Assembly (NCBI GenBank): GCA_030671085.1
Contig: DAOVAI010000005.1
Location: 1 to 37,256 of the forward strand
Source: Pseudomonadota bacterium
GTDB taxonomy: Bacteria > Desulfobacterota > Desulfobulbia > Desulfobulbales > Desulfocapsaceae
Length of the DNA stretch: 37,256 nt
Reading direction: 5' to 3'
How positions within the stretch are numbered: the stretch's first letter is position 1; every line of letters begins with the position of its first letter. Below the pieces are notes generated by a model. The model saw only the letters and a list, made by a program, of their open reading frames with translations. It made no database searches and was not told the origin of the DNA. Both the position numbers and the translations under genes were made by a program. Shown here piece by piece: positions 15,848 to 23,510 of this stretch.

Positions 15848-18178
15848 CCCTCTAGGGTGGAAATCATTGTCCAGGGCACAGTCCAGGGCGTTGGTTTCCG
15901 CCCCTTTGTCTATCGTCTGGCAAAGCAGCTGGGCATTACCGGTACCATTATAAATACAGACCAAGGCGTTGTCATAGAGGCTGAAGGGGAACGGGAATCC
16001 ATTCAGGGATTTATTGAGGCACTCCGCTCTGAACCACCTCCGCTGGCCCGTATCAGTTCCCTGGTGCAGCATCCCCGGCAGACCCTGAAAAAATTCACAG
16101 AGTTCTCCATCCTCAAAAGTCTCTGCACAGACAGCAGCAGGACTATCATCCCGGCAGATATTGCCCTCTGCAAAGACTGTCTGCAGGATATCCATGACCC
16201 GAAAAACAGACGTTTTACCTACCCGTTCACCAACTGCACCAACTGCGGGCCGCGCTTCACCATTGTGGAATCCATTCCCTATGACCGCCCAGGCACCTCC
16301 ATGAAACAGTTTCCGCTCTGTTCTGCCTGCAGAACAGAGTATGAAACCCCAGAAGACCGTCGATTCCATGCCCAGCCCAATGCCTGTCCAGACTGCGGGC
16401 CACAGTTGTCATGGCATGACGACTGTGGAACAAAGCTTACCGTCTCCTCTCCCCTTCGAGAGGCAGCCCAGGCCCTAAGCCAGGGGAAGGTCGTGGCTCT
16501 CAGGGGGCTGGGTGGTTTTCACTTGGCCGTGGATGCAGACTCGGAGTCGGCGGTGGAGCGACTTCGCAGGCGCAAGGGGCGAAAGTCCAAACCCCTGGCA
16601 GTGATGGCAGCGAATCTGGAAGAGGCGGGCAGGATCTGCCGGATAAGCACAGAGGCGAGTAAGCTGCTCTCAGGAGTGGAGCACCCCATTGTCCTGCTTC
16701 CCCGCAAGAAGGGGCAGCTGACTGAAGACCTTACGCCTGGTATTGATGAAATCGGGGTCATGCTGCCCTATACCCCCCTCCATCAGCTTCTCTTCCGGCA
16801 ACCAGACTGTCCGCAAATCCTGGTCATGACCAGTGGCAACAAGAGTGGTGCCCCAATCTTCACCGGTAACGATGCGGCCCTGACTGGCCTTTCAGGGATT
16901 GCAGACTGCTTCCTTCTTCACAACAGGGAGATTGTCACCCGTGTCGATGACTCGGTGGCAAGGATCACCCCGCGTGGCCCGCAACTCCTGCGCCGAGCCC
17001 GCGGCTATGTCCCTTCAGCAACTTCCCTTCCCTGGCAGCTGCCGCAGGTTCTGGCATGCGGGGGGGGCCTCAAATCCACCTTCTGCCTGACCCGGGATCA
17101 GGATGCATTTCTCAGTCAGCACATAGGCGACCTTTTTAATTTGGAATCACTGGATTTTTATAAGGAAAGCATCTATCATTTCAAAAAGCTTCTGCAGGTG
17201 GAGCCAGAGGCAGTGGCCTGCGACCTCCACCCCGATTACTTGAGCAGCCATTATGCACGAGAGCTGGGCCTGCCCCTGTACAAAGTGCAACACCACCATG
17301 CCCATGCCGCGGCAGTGCTGGTTGAACATAACATCCAGGAAAAAGTCCTGGCCCTGGTCCTGGACGGCAGCGGACTTGGCGACGACAACACCGTATGGGG
17401 CGGAGAAATTCTGGAGGCAGACTGCTCCAGCTACAGACGGATCGGCTCCCTGGCACCCATGCTGCTTCCGGGCGGTGATGCTGCTGCCGAGACCCCCTGG
17501 CGCATGGGACTATCCCTGCTCCACCACGCCCTTGGCAGTGCTGGAATGAGAGAATCACAACTCCCCCAGGGGCTCAGCCAGGTGGACAGCAAAAAACGAC
17601 TGGCCCTGCAACAGATGATGGACAAGGGCTTCAACTGCCCCCTCAGCTCCAGCTGCGGCCGTCTCTTTGACGGAATTGCGGCACTCCTTGGCATCTGCCT
17701 GGAAGCAGACTACGAAGGCCAGGCAGCCATGGAACTGGAATCCCTGGCCAGGCAGGCAAAGACCAGTCAATCACTGGAAGAACTTCTTGCACATTGCAGA
17801 TGGAAGCCGGAAATCACTCGTGCTGACAATCGTCTGCTGCTGCAACAGGCAGGACTGATCCGGCAACTCCTTGATCAGCTGGCAGAGGGAGAACAAGCAG
17901 CCCAGATAGCCCTTGATTTCCATCTCTGCCTCATTCAAAGCCTGTTTCTCTGCCTGCGTCAGCTTGCTGAAGAAACGGGAATACGCAGCATCGTCCTGAG
18001 CGGCGGCTGCATGCAGAACAGACTTCTCCTTGAAGGTCTTTTTATTCTTCTGGAACAGGAACAGTTCGCAGTCCATACCGGGGAAACAATTCCGGTAAAT
18101 GATGGCGGCATCTCCCTGGGACAGGCAGTTATCGGAGGTTTACGCCATGTGTCTGGCAGTACCCATGAAGGTCCTTGA
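15830..18178 (+). CDS. hypF: Carbamoyltransferase HypF
   Basis: 782 aa, normal length. HypF uses carbamoyl phosphate and ATP to make the thiocarboxamide on HypE that becomes the CN ligands of the NiFe site. Domains in order: acylphosphatase (IIVQGTVQGVGFRPFVYRLA, about 10-95); two zinc fingers (CKDC...CTNC and CSAC...CPDC, about 108-190); YrdC-like domain (VVALRGLGGFHLAVD, RRRKGRKSKPLAVMA); Kae1-like carbamoyltransferase domain with HHHAHAAAVLVEH and VLSGGCMQNRLLLEGL. The ATG and the codons for MKNFYD come from the right arm of a palindromic repeat. An in-frame GTG at 15857 is an alternative start close to the conserved domain. hypC overlaps its 3' end. Confidence 0.96.
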   Translation: MKNFYDPSRVEIIVQGTVQGVGFRPFVYRLAKQLGITGTIINTDQGVVIEAEGERESIQGFIEALRSEPPPLARISSLVQHPRQTLKKFTEFSILKSLCTDSSRTIIPADIALCKDCLQDIHDPKNRRFTYPFTNCTNCGPRFTIVESIPYDRPGTSMKQFPLCSACRTEYETPEDRRFHAQPNACPDCGPQLSWHDDCGTKLTVSSPLREAAQALSQGKVVALRGLGGFHLAVDADSESAVERLRRRKGRKSKPLAVMAANLEEAGRICRISTEASKLLSGVEHPIVLLPRKKGQLTEDLTPGIDEIGVMLPYTPLHQLLFRQPDCPQILVMTSGNKSGAPIFTGNDAALTGLSGIADCFLLHNREIVTRVDDSVARITPRGPQLLRRARGYVPSATSLPWQLPQVLACGGGLKSTFCLTRDQDAFLSQHIGDLFNLESLDFYKESIYHFKKLLQVEPEAVACDLHPDYLSSHYARELGLPLYKVQHHHAHAAAVLVEHNIQEKVLALVLDGSGLGDDNTVWGGEILEADCSSYRRIGSLAPMLLPGGDAAAETPWRMGLSLLHHALGSAGMRESQLPQGLSQVDSKKRLALQQMMDKGFNCPLSSSCGRLFDGIAALLGICLEADYEGQAAMELESLARQAKTSQSLEELLAHCRWKPEITRADNRLLLQQAGLIRQLLDQLAEGEQAAQIALDFHLCLIQSLFLCLRQLAEETGIRSIVLSGGCMQNRLLLEGLFILLEQEQFAVHTGETIPVNDGGISLGQAVIGGLRHVSGSTHEGP

Positions 18179-18422
18179 AATCCAGGGGAGTCCGGATGAT
18201 TTTCTCTCAGGCCAGACCGCACTGGTCGATGCTGATGGGATCAGGAAGGAAACCCGGCTTGATATTGTGGACCGCTGGCCCAAGATTGGTGACTACCTGA
18301 TCATCCATGCCGGTTTTGCCATCCACACCCTGGAGGCCGAGGAAGCAAAGACCAATCTCCGCCTCATGCGCGAGATGGCCGAAAAGGTGGAAGCCCGAGA
18401 AGCAACAGGCAACAGATCATGA
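18147..18422 (+). CDS. hypC: Hydrogenase maturation chaperone HypC
   Basis: 91 aa. Start ATG 18147 gives the invariant MCLAVPMKVLEI, whose Cys2 is exposed after Met removal and binds the Fe(CN)2CO precursor and HypD. An upstream extension of the frame would hide this Cys, so it is rejected. CGGAGG-type ribosome binding site ten bases before. It overlaps the end of hypF by 32 bp and hypD by 4 bp (ATGA), so translation is coupled. The C-terminal helix (EEAKTNLRLMREMAEKVEAR) is typical of the family. Confidence 0.95.
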   Translation: MCLAVPMKVLEIQGSPDDFLSGQTALVDADGIRKETRLDIVDRWPKIGDYLIIHAGFAIHTLEAEEAKTNLRLMREMAEKVEAREATGNRS

Positions 18423-19504
18423 AATATGTTGATGAATTCCGGGATCAGGCCCTGGCAGCGCCTCTCCTTGAAGAACTGCATCGTTCCGTAAGCAGACCTT
18501 TCCGGGTCATGGAGGTCTGCGGCACCCATACCATGGCCATTTTTCGCAGCGGGCTTCGATCCCTGCTTCCGGAAGGAGTGAAACTGATCTCCGGCCCCGG
18601 CTGTCCGGTCTGTGTGACCTCCGCCTCCCATATTGATGGTATCCTGGCCATGGCTGAAATGGATAATGTACGGATTGCCCTCTTTGGCGACCTGTTCCGT
18701 GTTCCCGGCAGCAGCGGCCTGTCCCTGGCCCATGCCTCTTCCCAGGGAGCCAGGGTGGACATCGTCTACTCCCCCATGGACAGTCTGGAGCTTGCCCGCA
18801 AGAATCCGGAAGAGCTGGTGGTCTTCCTCGGGGTCGGTTTTGAGACCACCACCCCTGGAATAGCAGCAACCATCATGGCCGCCAAAAACAGCCATGTAGA
18901 CAACTTTGCTGTCTTTTCCACCCATAAGGTCATGCCCCCGCCGCTCATGGCACTGCTCGATGACCCTGATCTGCAGATTGACGGCCTTCTCTGTCCCGGC
19001 CATGTGAGCAGTATCATCGGGGCAAGGGCCTACCAGCCCCTTGCAGAGACCTATAAGCTGGCCTGTGTAGTGGGAGGCTTTGAACCGGCAGATATCCTCC
19101 AGGCCCTGATCCTGCTGGCCAGACAGATAGCCCGGAAGGAGGCCAAGGTGGAAAATGCATACACCCGTGCAGTGAGCTGGCAGGGGAATGCAAGGGCACA
19201 GCAGATGGTAAACGAAATCTTTCAGCCCGTTGACATGGAATGGCGCGGTCTGGGGATGATCCCAGAGAGCGGCCTGGCCATTCGGGACAGCTATGCCCAT
19301 TTTGATGCGGAAAAACGGTTCGACATCAAACTGGAGCCTGCCGAGGAACCAAAGGGCTGTCGCTGCGGTGAGATCCTCAAAGGAAAAGAGCAGCCTCCCC
19401 AGTGTCCTTTATTCGGCAGCCGCTGTACCCCCACCAATCCTGTGGGTCCCTGTATGGTCTCCAGTGAAGGGACCTGTGCCGCTTTTTACAAGTATGGCGG
19501 GTGA
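18419..19504 (+). CDS. hypD: Hydrogenase maturation factor HypD
   Basis: 361 aa. HypD holds a [4Fe-4S] cluster and, with HypC, is the scaffold on which the Fe atom receives CN and CO. Conserved motifs are MEVCGTHTMAIFRSGLRSLLP, GPGCPVCVT, FLGVGFETTTPGIA, GLLCPGHVSSIIG and the Cys-rich C-terminus (CRCGEIL, CPLFGSRCTPTNPVGPCMVS, GTCAAF). The start ATG overlaps hypC in ATGA. After the stop comes a heptamer tandem repeat that separates it from hypE. Confidence 0.96.
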   Translation: MKYVDEFRDQALAAPLLEELHRSVSRPFRVMEVCGTHTMAIFRSGLRSLLPEGVKLISGPGCPVCVTSASHIDGILAMAEMDNVRIALFGDLFRVPGSSGLSLAHASSQGARVDIVYSPMDSLELARKNPEELVVFLGVGFETTTPGIAATIMAAKNSHVDNFAVFSTHKVMPPPLMALLDDPDLQIDGLLCPGHVSSIIGARAYQPLAETYKLACVVGGFEPADILQALILLARQIARKEAKVENAYTRAVSWQGNARAQQMVNEIFQPVDMEWRGLGMIPESGLAIRDSYAHFDAEKRFDIKLEPAEEPKGCRCGEILKGKEQPPQCPLFGSRCTPTNPVGPCMVSSEGTCAAFYKYGG

Positions 19505-19508
19505 AGGC

Positions 19509-19550
19509 GGTGTGAGGTGTGAGGTGTGAGGTGTGAGGTGTGAGGTGTGA
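19509..19550. repeat. Six-copy GGTGTGA heptamer repeat between hypD and hypE
   Basis: Six exact copies of GGTGTGA in tandem, followed by GGAAAAAATATC, starting 5 bp after the hypD stop. Perfect copies suggest recent expansion by slipped replication. Copy number would set the hypD-hypE distance (now 83 bp) and so could affect coupling. It is outside any reading frame, so it cannot switch a frame on or off. Confidence 0.9.
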
Positions 19551-19587
19551 GGAAAAAATATCATATTTGTGGAGTATTGCATAAAAA

Positions 19588-20607
19588 ATGAATTCGAAAA
19601 ACTGTATATTGCTTGATCACGGCAGTGGAGGTATTGCCAGCCAGGAACTTATCTCCGGGCTTTTTCTCAAGCATCTGGATAATGATGTCCTTGCCTCTCT
19701 GGAAGACAGTGCCGTGCTCGACAACCAGCCGGGAAAGCTGGCCTTCAGTACAGACAGTTATGTGGTAGACCCGATATTTTTCCCGGGCGGCAACATCGGT
19801 ACCTTGGCCGTTCATGGCACCATCAATGATTTGGCCATGCGCGGGGCCCGACCCCTCTGTCTGAGTCTTGCTCTGATCCTTGAGGAGGGGCTGGATCTGG
19901 AGGAACTGGAGCGTGTCATCGTCTCCATTGGAGTGACCTCCAAAGAGGCGGGCGTTCCCATTGTCACCGGTGACACCAAGGTTATTCCCAGGGGCAAGGG
20001 CGACAAGATTTTTATCAATACCTCGGGCATCGGCATTGTGACTGAAGGAGTCAATGTCTCCTCAACCATGGCCCGGGAGGGAGATGTCATCCTCCTTTCC
20101 GGCTCCATGGGAGATCATGGCATCACCATCATGACCCGAAGAGCAGGCATCAGCCTTGATGGAAACCTTGCCAGTGATTCAGCCCCTCTCCACGAACTGG
20201 TGTCGGACCTGCTTGACGCCCTTCCTTCCGGCTGCCTGCACACCCTCAGAGACCCAACCCGGGGCGGAGTGGCAACCTCGCTCAATGAGATCGCTACGGC
20301 CAGTGGACTTACGGCAGTAATTCAGGAAACAACTATTCCCATAAACAATGAGGTACGGGCCGCCTGTGAGATCATGGGACTCGACCCCCTCTACCTGGCC
20401 AATGAAGGAAAATGTCTTGCCCTGGTGGCACCAGAACGGGCGGAAGAGGCCCTGCAAATCATGCAGTCCACTTCTGTTGGCAAAGAGAGTGCTATTATCG
20501 GGACTCTGAAGAGAGGAACCCCTGGCCAGGTTGTGTTGCGTACTAATATAGGCGGTTCCAGGGTCATCCCCCCCCTGCATGGGGAACCTCTGCCCAGAAT
20601 CTGCTAA
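19588..20607 (+). CDS. hypE: Carbamoyl-dehydrating hydrogenase maturation factor HypE
   Basis: 339 aa. HypE dehydrates the thiocarboxamide on its C-terminal Cys to thiocyanate, at the cost of ATP, and hands cyanide to the HypCD iron. The C-terminus is PRIC, the required carrier cysteine. PurM/AIR-synthase-like motifs are ILLDHGSGGIASQEL, LAFSTDSYVVDPIFFPGGNIG, GTINDLAMRGARP, VTGDTKVIPRGKGDKIFINT, LSGSMGDHGITIM and LRDPTRGGVATSLNEIA. The start is fixed: an in-frame TAA lies two codons before ATG 19588. The nearest ribosome site (TGGAG) is about 13 nt away, a long spacing. Confidence 0.96.
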   Translation: MNSKNCILLDHGSGGIASQELISGLFLKHLDNDVLASLEDSAVLDNQPGKLAFSTDSYVVDPIFFPGGNIGTLAVHGTINDLAMRGARPLCLSLALILEEGLDLEELERVIVSIGVTSKEAGVPIVTGDTKVIPRGKGDKIFINTSGIGIVTEGVNVSSTMAREGDVILLSGSMGDHGITIMTRRAGISLDGNLASDSAPLHELVSDLLDALPSGCLHTLRDPTRGGVATSLNEIATASGLTAVIQETTIPINNEVRAACEIMGLDPLYLANEGKCLALVAPERAEEALQIMQSTSVGKESAIIGTLKRGTPGQVVLRTNIGGSRVIPPLHGEPLPRIC

Positions 20608-20617
20608 AGGAAACGGA

Positions 20618-21133
20618 ATGGAAAAAGAGATCAAAAAGATTGGAATTCTAGGTATCGGCAATCTCCTTCTCTCTGATGAGAGTTTTGGTATTCATGTTGT
20701 CCGTTATCTTGAGGAAGAGTACCTCTTTCCCGACTCCGTCACCATAATGGACGGGGGAACAGCAGGCATCTACATGGCGCCCTTTCTCGAAACACACGAC
20801 CCGATATTTATCGTTGATGTGGTCAACCTCCAGGATGCAGCACCCGGCAGTCTCTACACGTTTACGGCCGAAGAGGCAAAAAATGGCTCCATGCAGACGC
20901 GGATGTCACCGCATCAACTGGGGATCCTTGAGATCCTCGATATCTGTAAGCTGCGTGAGATAAGCCCTGAGACCGTTGAATTTTTCTGTGTGGTACCGGA
21001 AAGCCTGGCCACCGGACTTGAGATGTCTGATTCCGTGGCATCTCAAGTAGAAAAAATCAGTGACCTGCTCGTGCAGCGGCTCAGAGAGCTGGGACACGAA
21101 ATAGACCGGAAAAAGACAAGCAGCCATGCATGA
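20618..21133 (+). CDS. hyaD: Hydrogenase large-subunit maturation endopeptidase
   Basis: 171 aa. HyaD/HybD-type protease that removes the C-terminal peptide of the large subunit after nickel insertion. The three nickel-sensing residues match HybD spacing: Glu21 (LLLSDESFGIHVV), Asp67 (PIFIVDVVNL) and His99 (MSPHQLGIL). ILGIGNLLLSDE is the family start. ATG 20618 follows AAAGGAAAC at good spacing, 10 bp after the hypE stop; the frame extends upstream inside hypE but lacks a site. Its substrate here is the 15-residue tail of HyaB. It overlaps hypA by 8 bp. Confidence 0.94.
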   Translation: MEKEIKKIGILGIGNLLLSDESFGIHVVRYLEEEYLFPDSVTIMDGGTAGIYMAPFLETHDPIFIVDVVNLQDAAPGSLYTFTAEEAKNGSMQTRMSPHQLGILEILDICKLREISPETVEFFCVVPESLATGLEMSDSVASQVEKISDLLVQRLRELGHEIDRKKTSSHA

Positions 21134-21470
21134 GATGTCCCTTGTCCAGGGGTTGCTCAGCCAGCTTCATGGTCTGGCCCGGGAACATAACAAGAGCAAA
21201 GTTATCACCGTGCGCATGGAAATTGGTCCCCTTTCCGGGGTAGTCATTGACTCGTTTCAATTCGGTTTTGACATCCTCTCCAAAGAAGCCCCATTGACCC
21301 GAGAGGCCAGCCTGGTCATAGAAAGTTCGCCCGCCACCTATCGATGCTGTGGCTGCGGTTTAGAAATAGAGACAGAGCAGAGACCAGACGCCTGTCCAGC
21401 TTGTACAGAGACCCTTCTCATCCCCCAAGGAGGAGATGATATTATTCTCCGCCAGGTAGAGATGGAATAA
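21126..21470 (+). CDS. hypA: Hydrogenase nickel insertion protein HypA
   Basis: 114 aa. HypA passes Ni2+ to the large subunit together with HypB. The N-terminus MHEMSLVQGLL supplies His2, the nickel ligand. The zinc site is two CxxC pairs, Cys74-Cys77 (RCCGCGLE) and Cys90-Cys93 (ACPACTE). The start overlaps the end of hyaD by 8 bp. A perfect 19-bp palindrome separates it from hypB. Confidence 0.95.
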   Translation: MHEMSLVQGLLSQLHGLAREHNKSKVITVRMEIGPLSGVVIDSFQFGFDILSKEAPLTREASLVIESSPATYRCCGCGLEIETEQRPDACPACTETLLIPQGGDDIILRQVEME

Positions 21471-21492
21471 AGAGCAAAAGCTCCCCAGTAGT

Positions 21493-21541
21493 CCGCCATC
21501 TCTGTCATTCCAGGTCAAGCCCGGAATGACAGAGATGGCGG
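21493..21541. repeat. Perfect 19-bp palindromic repeat between hypA and hypB
   Basis: Left arm 21493-21511 begins CCGCCATCTCTGTCATTCC and the right arm 21523-21541 is its exact reverse complement, around the loop AGGTCAAGCCC. The motif GTCATTCC...GGAATGAC with a GCTTGACCT-like loop is a REP-like intergenic hairpin common in proteobacterial genomes. Within an operon it may protect upstream mRNA or reduce hypB expression. Confidence 0.85.
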
Positions 21542-21567
21542 ATTAGCCAAATAAGAAAGGTATATTT

Positions 21568-22278
21568 ATGTGCGATTCATGCGGCTGTGACCTGACTCCT
21601 GACCACTCCCACGACTCAAAGGTAATTGAGGTACACCAGAGCCTGCTGGCCGCCAATACGGCCATGGCAGAAAAAAACAGAGCCCACATTGAAAAGATGG
21701 GGGCAGTGGCCATCAACATGATCTCCAGCCCTGGTTCGGGAAAGACCACACTCCTGGAAAAGACCATTGAGGCCCTGGGAAACAGCCTTCGGATCGGCGT
21801 GATAGAGGGAGATATTGAAACAGACAGGGATGCGGAACGGATTCGGGCCAAGGGCGTTCCAGTGATCCAGCTGACCACTGGCGGGGCCTGCCACCTGGAC
21901 GCTGCCCAGATCCACAAGGGGCTGCATCTCCTGGAAAAAGAACCTGGCGGTGACCAGCTCGATCTGCTCTTTATTGAAAACGTGGGCAATCTGGTATGCC
22001 CGGCCACCTTTGACTTAGGAGAACATCACCGATTGGTCCTGGTTTCAGTTCCGGAAGGCCCGGACAAGCCGGCAAAATACCCCAAGGCCTTTATCAGCTC
22101 TCAACTCTTTATCATCTCCAAGACCGATCTCCTTCCCTACTTTGATTTCCCTGTTGAGGAGGCCAAGGCCGAGGCCCTGCAGCTGAATCCTGAGTTGGAG
22201 GTCATGCCCCTTTCCTCCACCAGCGGAGAGGGATTTGAGCAGTGGCTTGAGTATTTAACACGAGTCTGCGGGAAATGA
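21568..22278 (+). CDS. hypB: Hydrogenase nickel incorporation GTPase HypB
   Basis: 236 aa. This SIMIBI-class GTPase drives nickel delivery with HypA. The N-terminal MCDSCGC is the high-affinity metal motif; the His-rich stretch seen in some species is reduced to DHSHDS. The P-loop is SSPGSGKTT (Lys59). Other motifs are GVIEGDIETDRDAERI, the metal-site Cys-His in GGACHLDA, FIENVGNLVCPATFDLG, and SKTDLLPY for guanine recognition. It is last of the hyp run; its stop is 4 bp from the hemC stop on the other strand, so there is essentially no space for a terminator. Confidence 0.96.
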   Translation: MCDSCGCDLTPDHSHDSKVIEVHQSLLAANTAMAEKNRAHIEKMGAVAINMISSPGSGKTTLLEKTIEALGNSLRIGVIEGDIETDRDAERIRAKGVPVIQLTTGGACHLDAAQIHKGLHLLEKEPGGDQLDLLFIENVGNLVCPATFDLGEHHRLVLVSVPEGPDKPAKYPKAFISSQLFIISKTDLLPYFDFPVEEAKAEALQLNPELEVMPLSSTSGEGFEQWLEYLTRVCGK

Positions 22279-22282
22279 CGGC

Positions 22283-23215
22283 TCAGCCCTGGATGCGTCG
22301 AATTTCAGCCAAGATCTCTTGGCCGCCGTTTTCCAGAATATAACTGCCCAGTCGCTGTCCGATCTCATCGGCCGTGGCTCTGGGACCTGTTTCCGTCTTC
22401 ACCAGAACCGTTTTTCCATCCAGACTGGCCAGGCCCCCGCGCAGGACAATCTGCTCCCCGTCAAGAACTGCCAAACCAAAGGCCGGGATGGAACAGCCCC
22501 CTTCCATGGTCCGCAGGTAGGCTCGTTCGGCAAGCAGACAATCTTCTGAATCCACGTTGTTGAGGCAGGCCCGGATTTTCTCTCGTTTTTCCGAATCCAT
22601 GCCTTCTGCCGCCTCAATAGCGATGCAACCCTGTCCCACCGGAGGAATGAACTCTTCCTCGGAAAAGACCTTGATGATCATATCATCATATTCCATACGC
22701 TTTACTCCAGCATAGGCCAGCATGAGCGCATCGCAGGCGCCGTCCTCCATTTTTTTGATCCTGGTCTGCAGGTTCCCACGCATCTCAACGGCTTCCACAT
22801 GAGGGTAAAAATGCCTGAGAAGGGCAATACGCCGTACTGAAGAGGTGCCGATTCGAATCTTGCGGCTCTTCTCTTCCAGGTCTATGGACTTATCCCCGGA
22901 CACAAGGACATCATTGACCTTTTCCCGGTCAGTAAAAGCAATAAGACCAAAACCTGCAGGCAGGACGGACTGCATATCCTTGGCACTGTGCACAGCTATA
23001 TCGGTTGCTCCGCTACTCAGCTGGTCTTCGAGTTCTTCGGTGAAGACTCCCTTGCTGCCGATCTTGGCAATGGAGACATCCAGAATCTTGTCGCCCTTGG
23101 TCTCCATGGAACTGATCACCGTCTTCAGGCCACTTTCTTCGAGCATGGCGGCAACGGTGTTTGTCTGCCACATGGCGAGTTTACTCTTTCTTGATCCGAT
23201 ATGTATTGTGGTCAT
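22283..23215 (-). CDS. hemC: Hydroxymethylbilane synthase (porphobilinogen deaminase)
   Basis: 310 aa. It polymerises four porphobilinogens to hydroxymethylbilane, the trunk of heme, siroheme and cobalamin synthesis. Motifs: IHIGSRKSKLAMWQT, DIAVHSAKDMQSVLP (catalytic Asp80), IGTSSVRRIALL, MRGNLQTRIKK, and EGGCSIPAFG with Cys241 that holds the dipyrromethane cofactor. It supplies the precursor used by the two CbiK chelatases in the window, though it is not in an operon with them. It is convergent with hypB. Confidence 0.96.
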   Translation of the reverse strand: MTTIHIGSRKSKLAMWQTNTVAAMLEESGLKTVISSMETKGDKILDVSIAKIGSKGVFTEELEDQLSSGATDIAVHSAKDMQSVLPAGFGLIAFTDREKVNDVLVSGDKSIDLEEKSRKIRIGTSSVRRIALLRHFYPHVEAVEMRGNLQTRIKKMEDGACDALMLAYAGVKRMEYDDMIIKVFSEEEFIPPVGQGCIAIEAAEGMDSEKREKIRACLNNVDSEDCLLAERAYLRTMEGGCSIPAFGLAVLDGEQIVLRGGLASLDGKTVLVKTETGPRATADEIGQRLGSYILENGGQEILAEIRRIQG

Positions 23216-23246
23216 GGTCTGTCCTGTCTAAAAAACCGATAGGTTA

Positions 23247-23373
23247 CAGAATTCAGGAGTCAGAATTCAGCATGACCTTACCCGGCTTCGCCAGAACGAA
23301 ACAGCAAAGGCAAGAACACACCCCATTTTGCCATGCGCCGATGGCGCCTGACTGAATTCTGAATAGTGACTCC
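23247..23373. repeat. Inverted-repeat element upstream of hemC
   Basis: The hemC-23511 gap (295 bp, divergent) holds arms GGAGTCAGAATTCAG (23256-23270) and CTGAATTCTGAATAGTGACTCC in part at 23352-23373, which pair with a 7-nt offset. The interior has no reading frame of note. Looks like another degenerate palindromic repeat. No strong promoter was found in this stretch. Confidence 0.55.
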
Positions 23374-23510
23374 TTCATTCTAACTTCTTCATCCTTGCTG
23401 AAAACCGAATAATGAATCAATTTCCAACCATAAGAGCATTACTCTACCATATGCAATAAATCAAAAAAAGGCATGATTGCAAAGCAATGTGAAAACCGTT
23501 ATTATAATGC

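Noticed and set aside
18293-19300. 335-aa open frame antisense to hypD
   Set aside because: A shadow of the conserved hypD coding pattern; no motif and no ribosome site.
19509-19550. CRISPR array or frame-switching contingency locus
   Set aside because: Units are only 7 bp without spacers, and the repeat lies outside the coding frames of hypD and hypE, so it cannot phase-switch a protein by frameshift.
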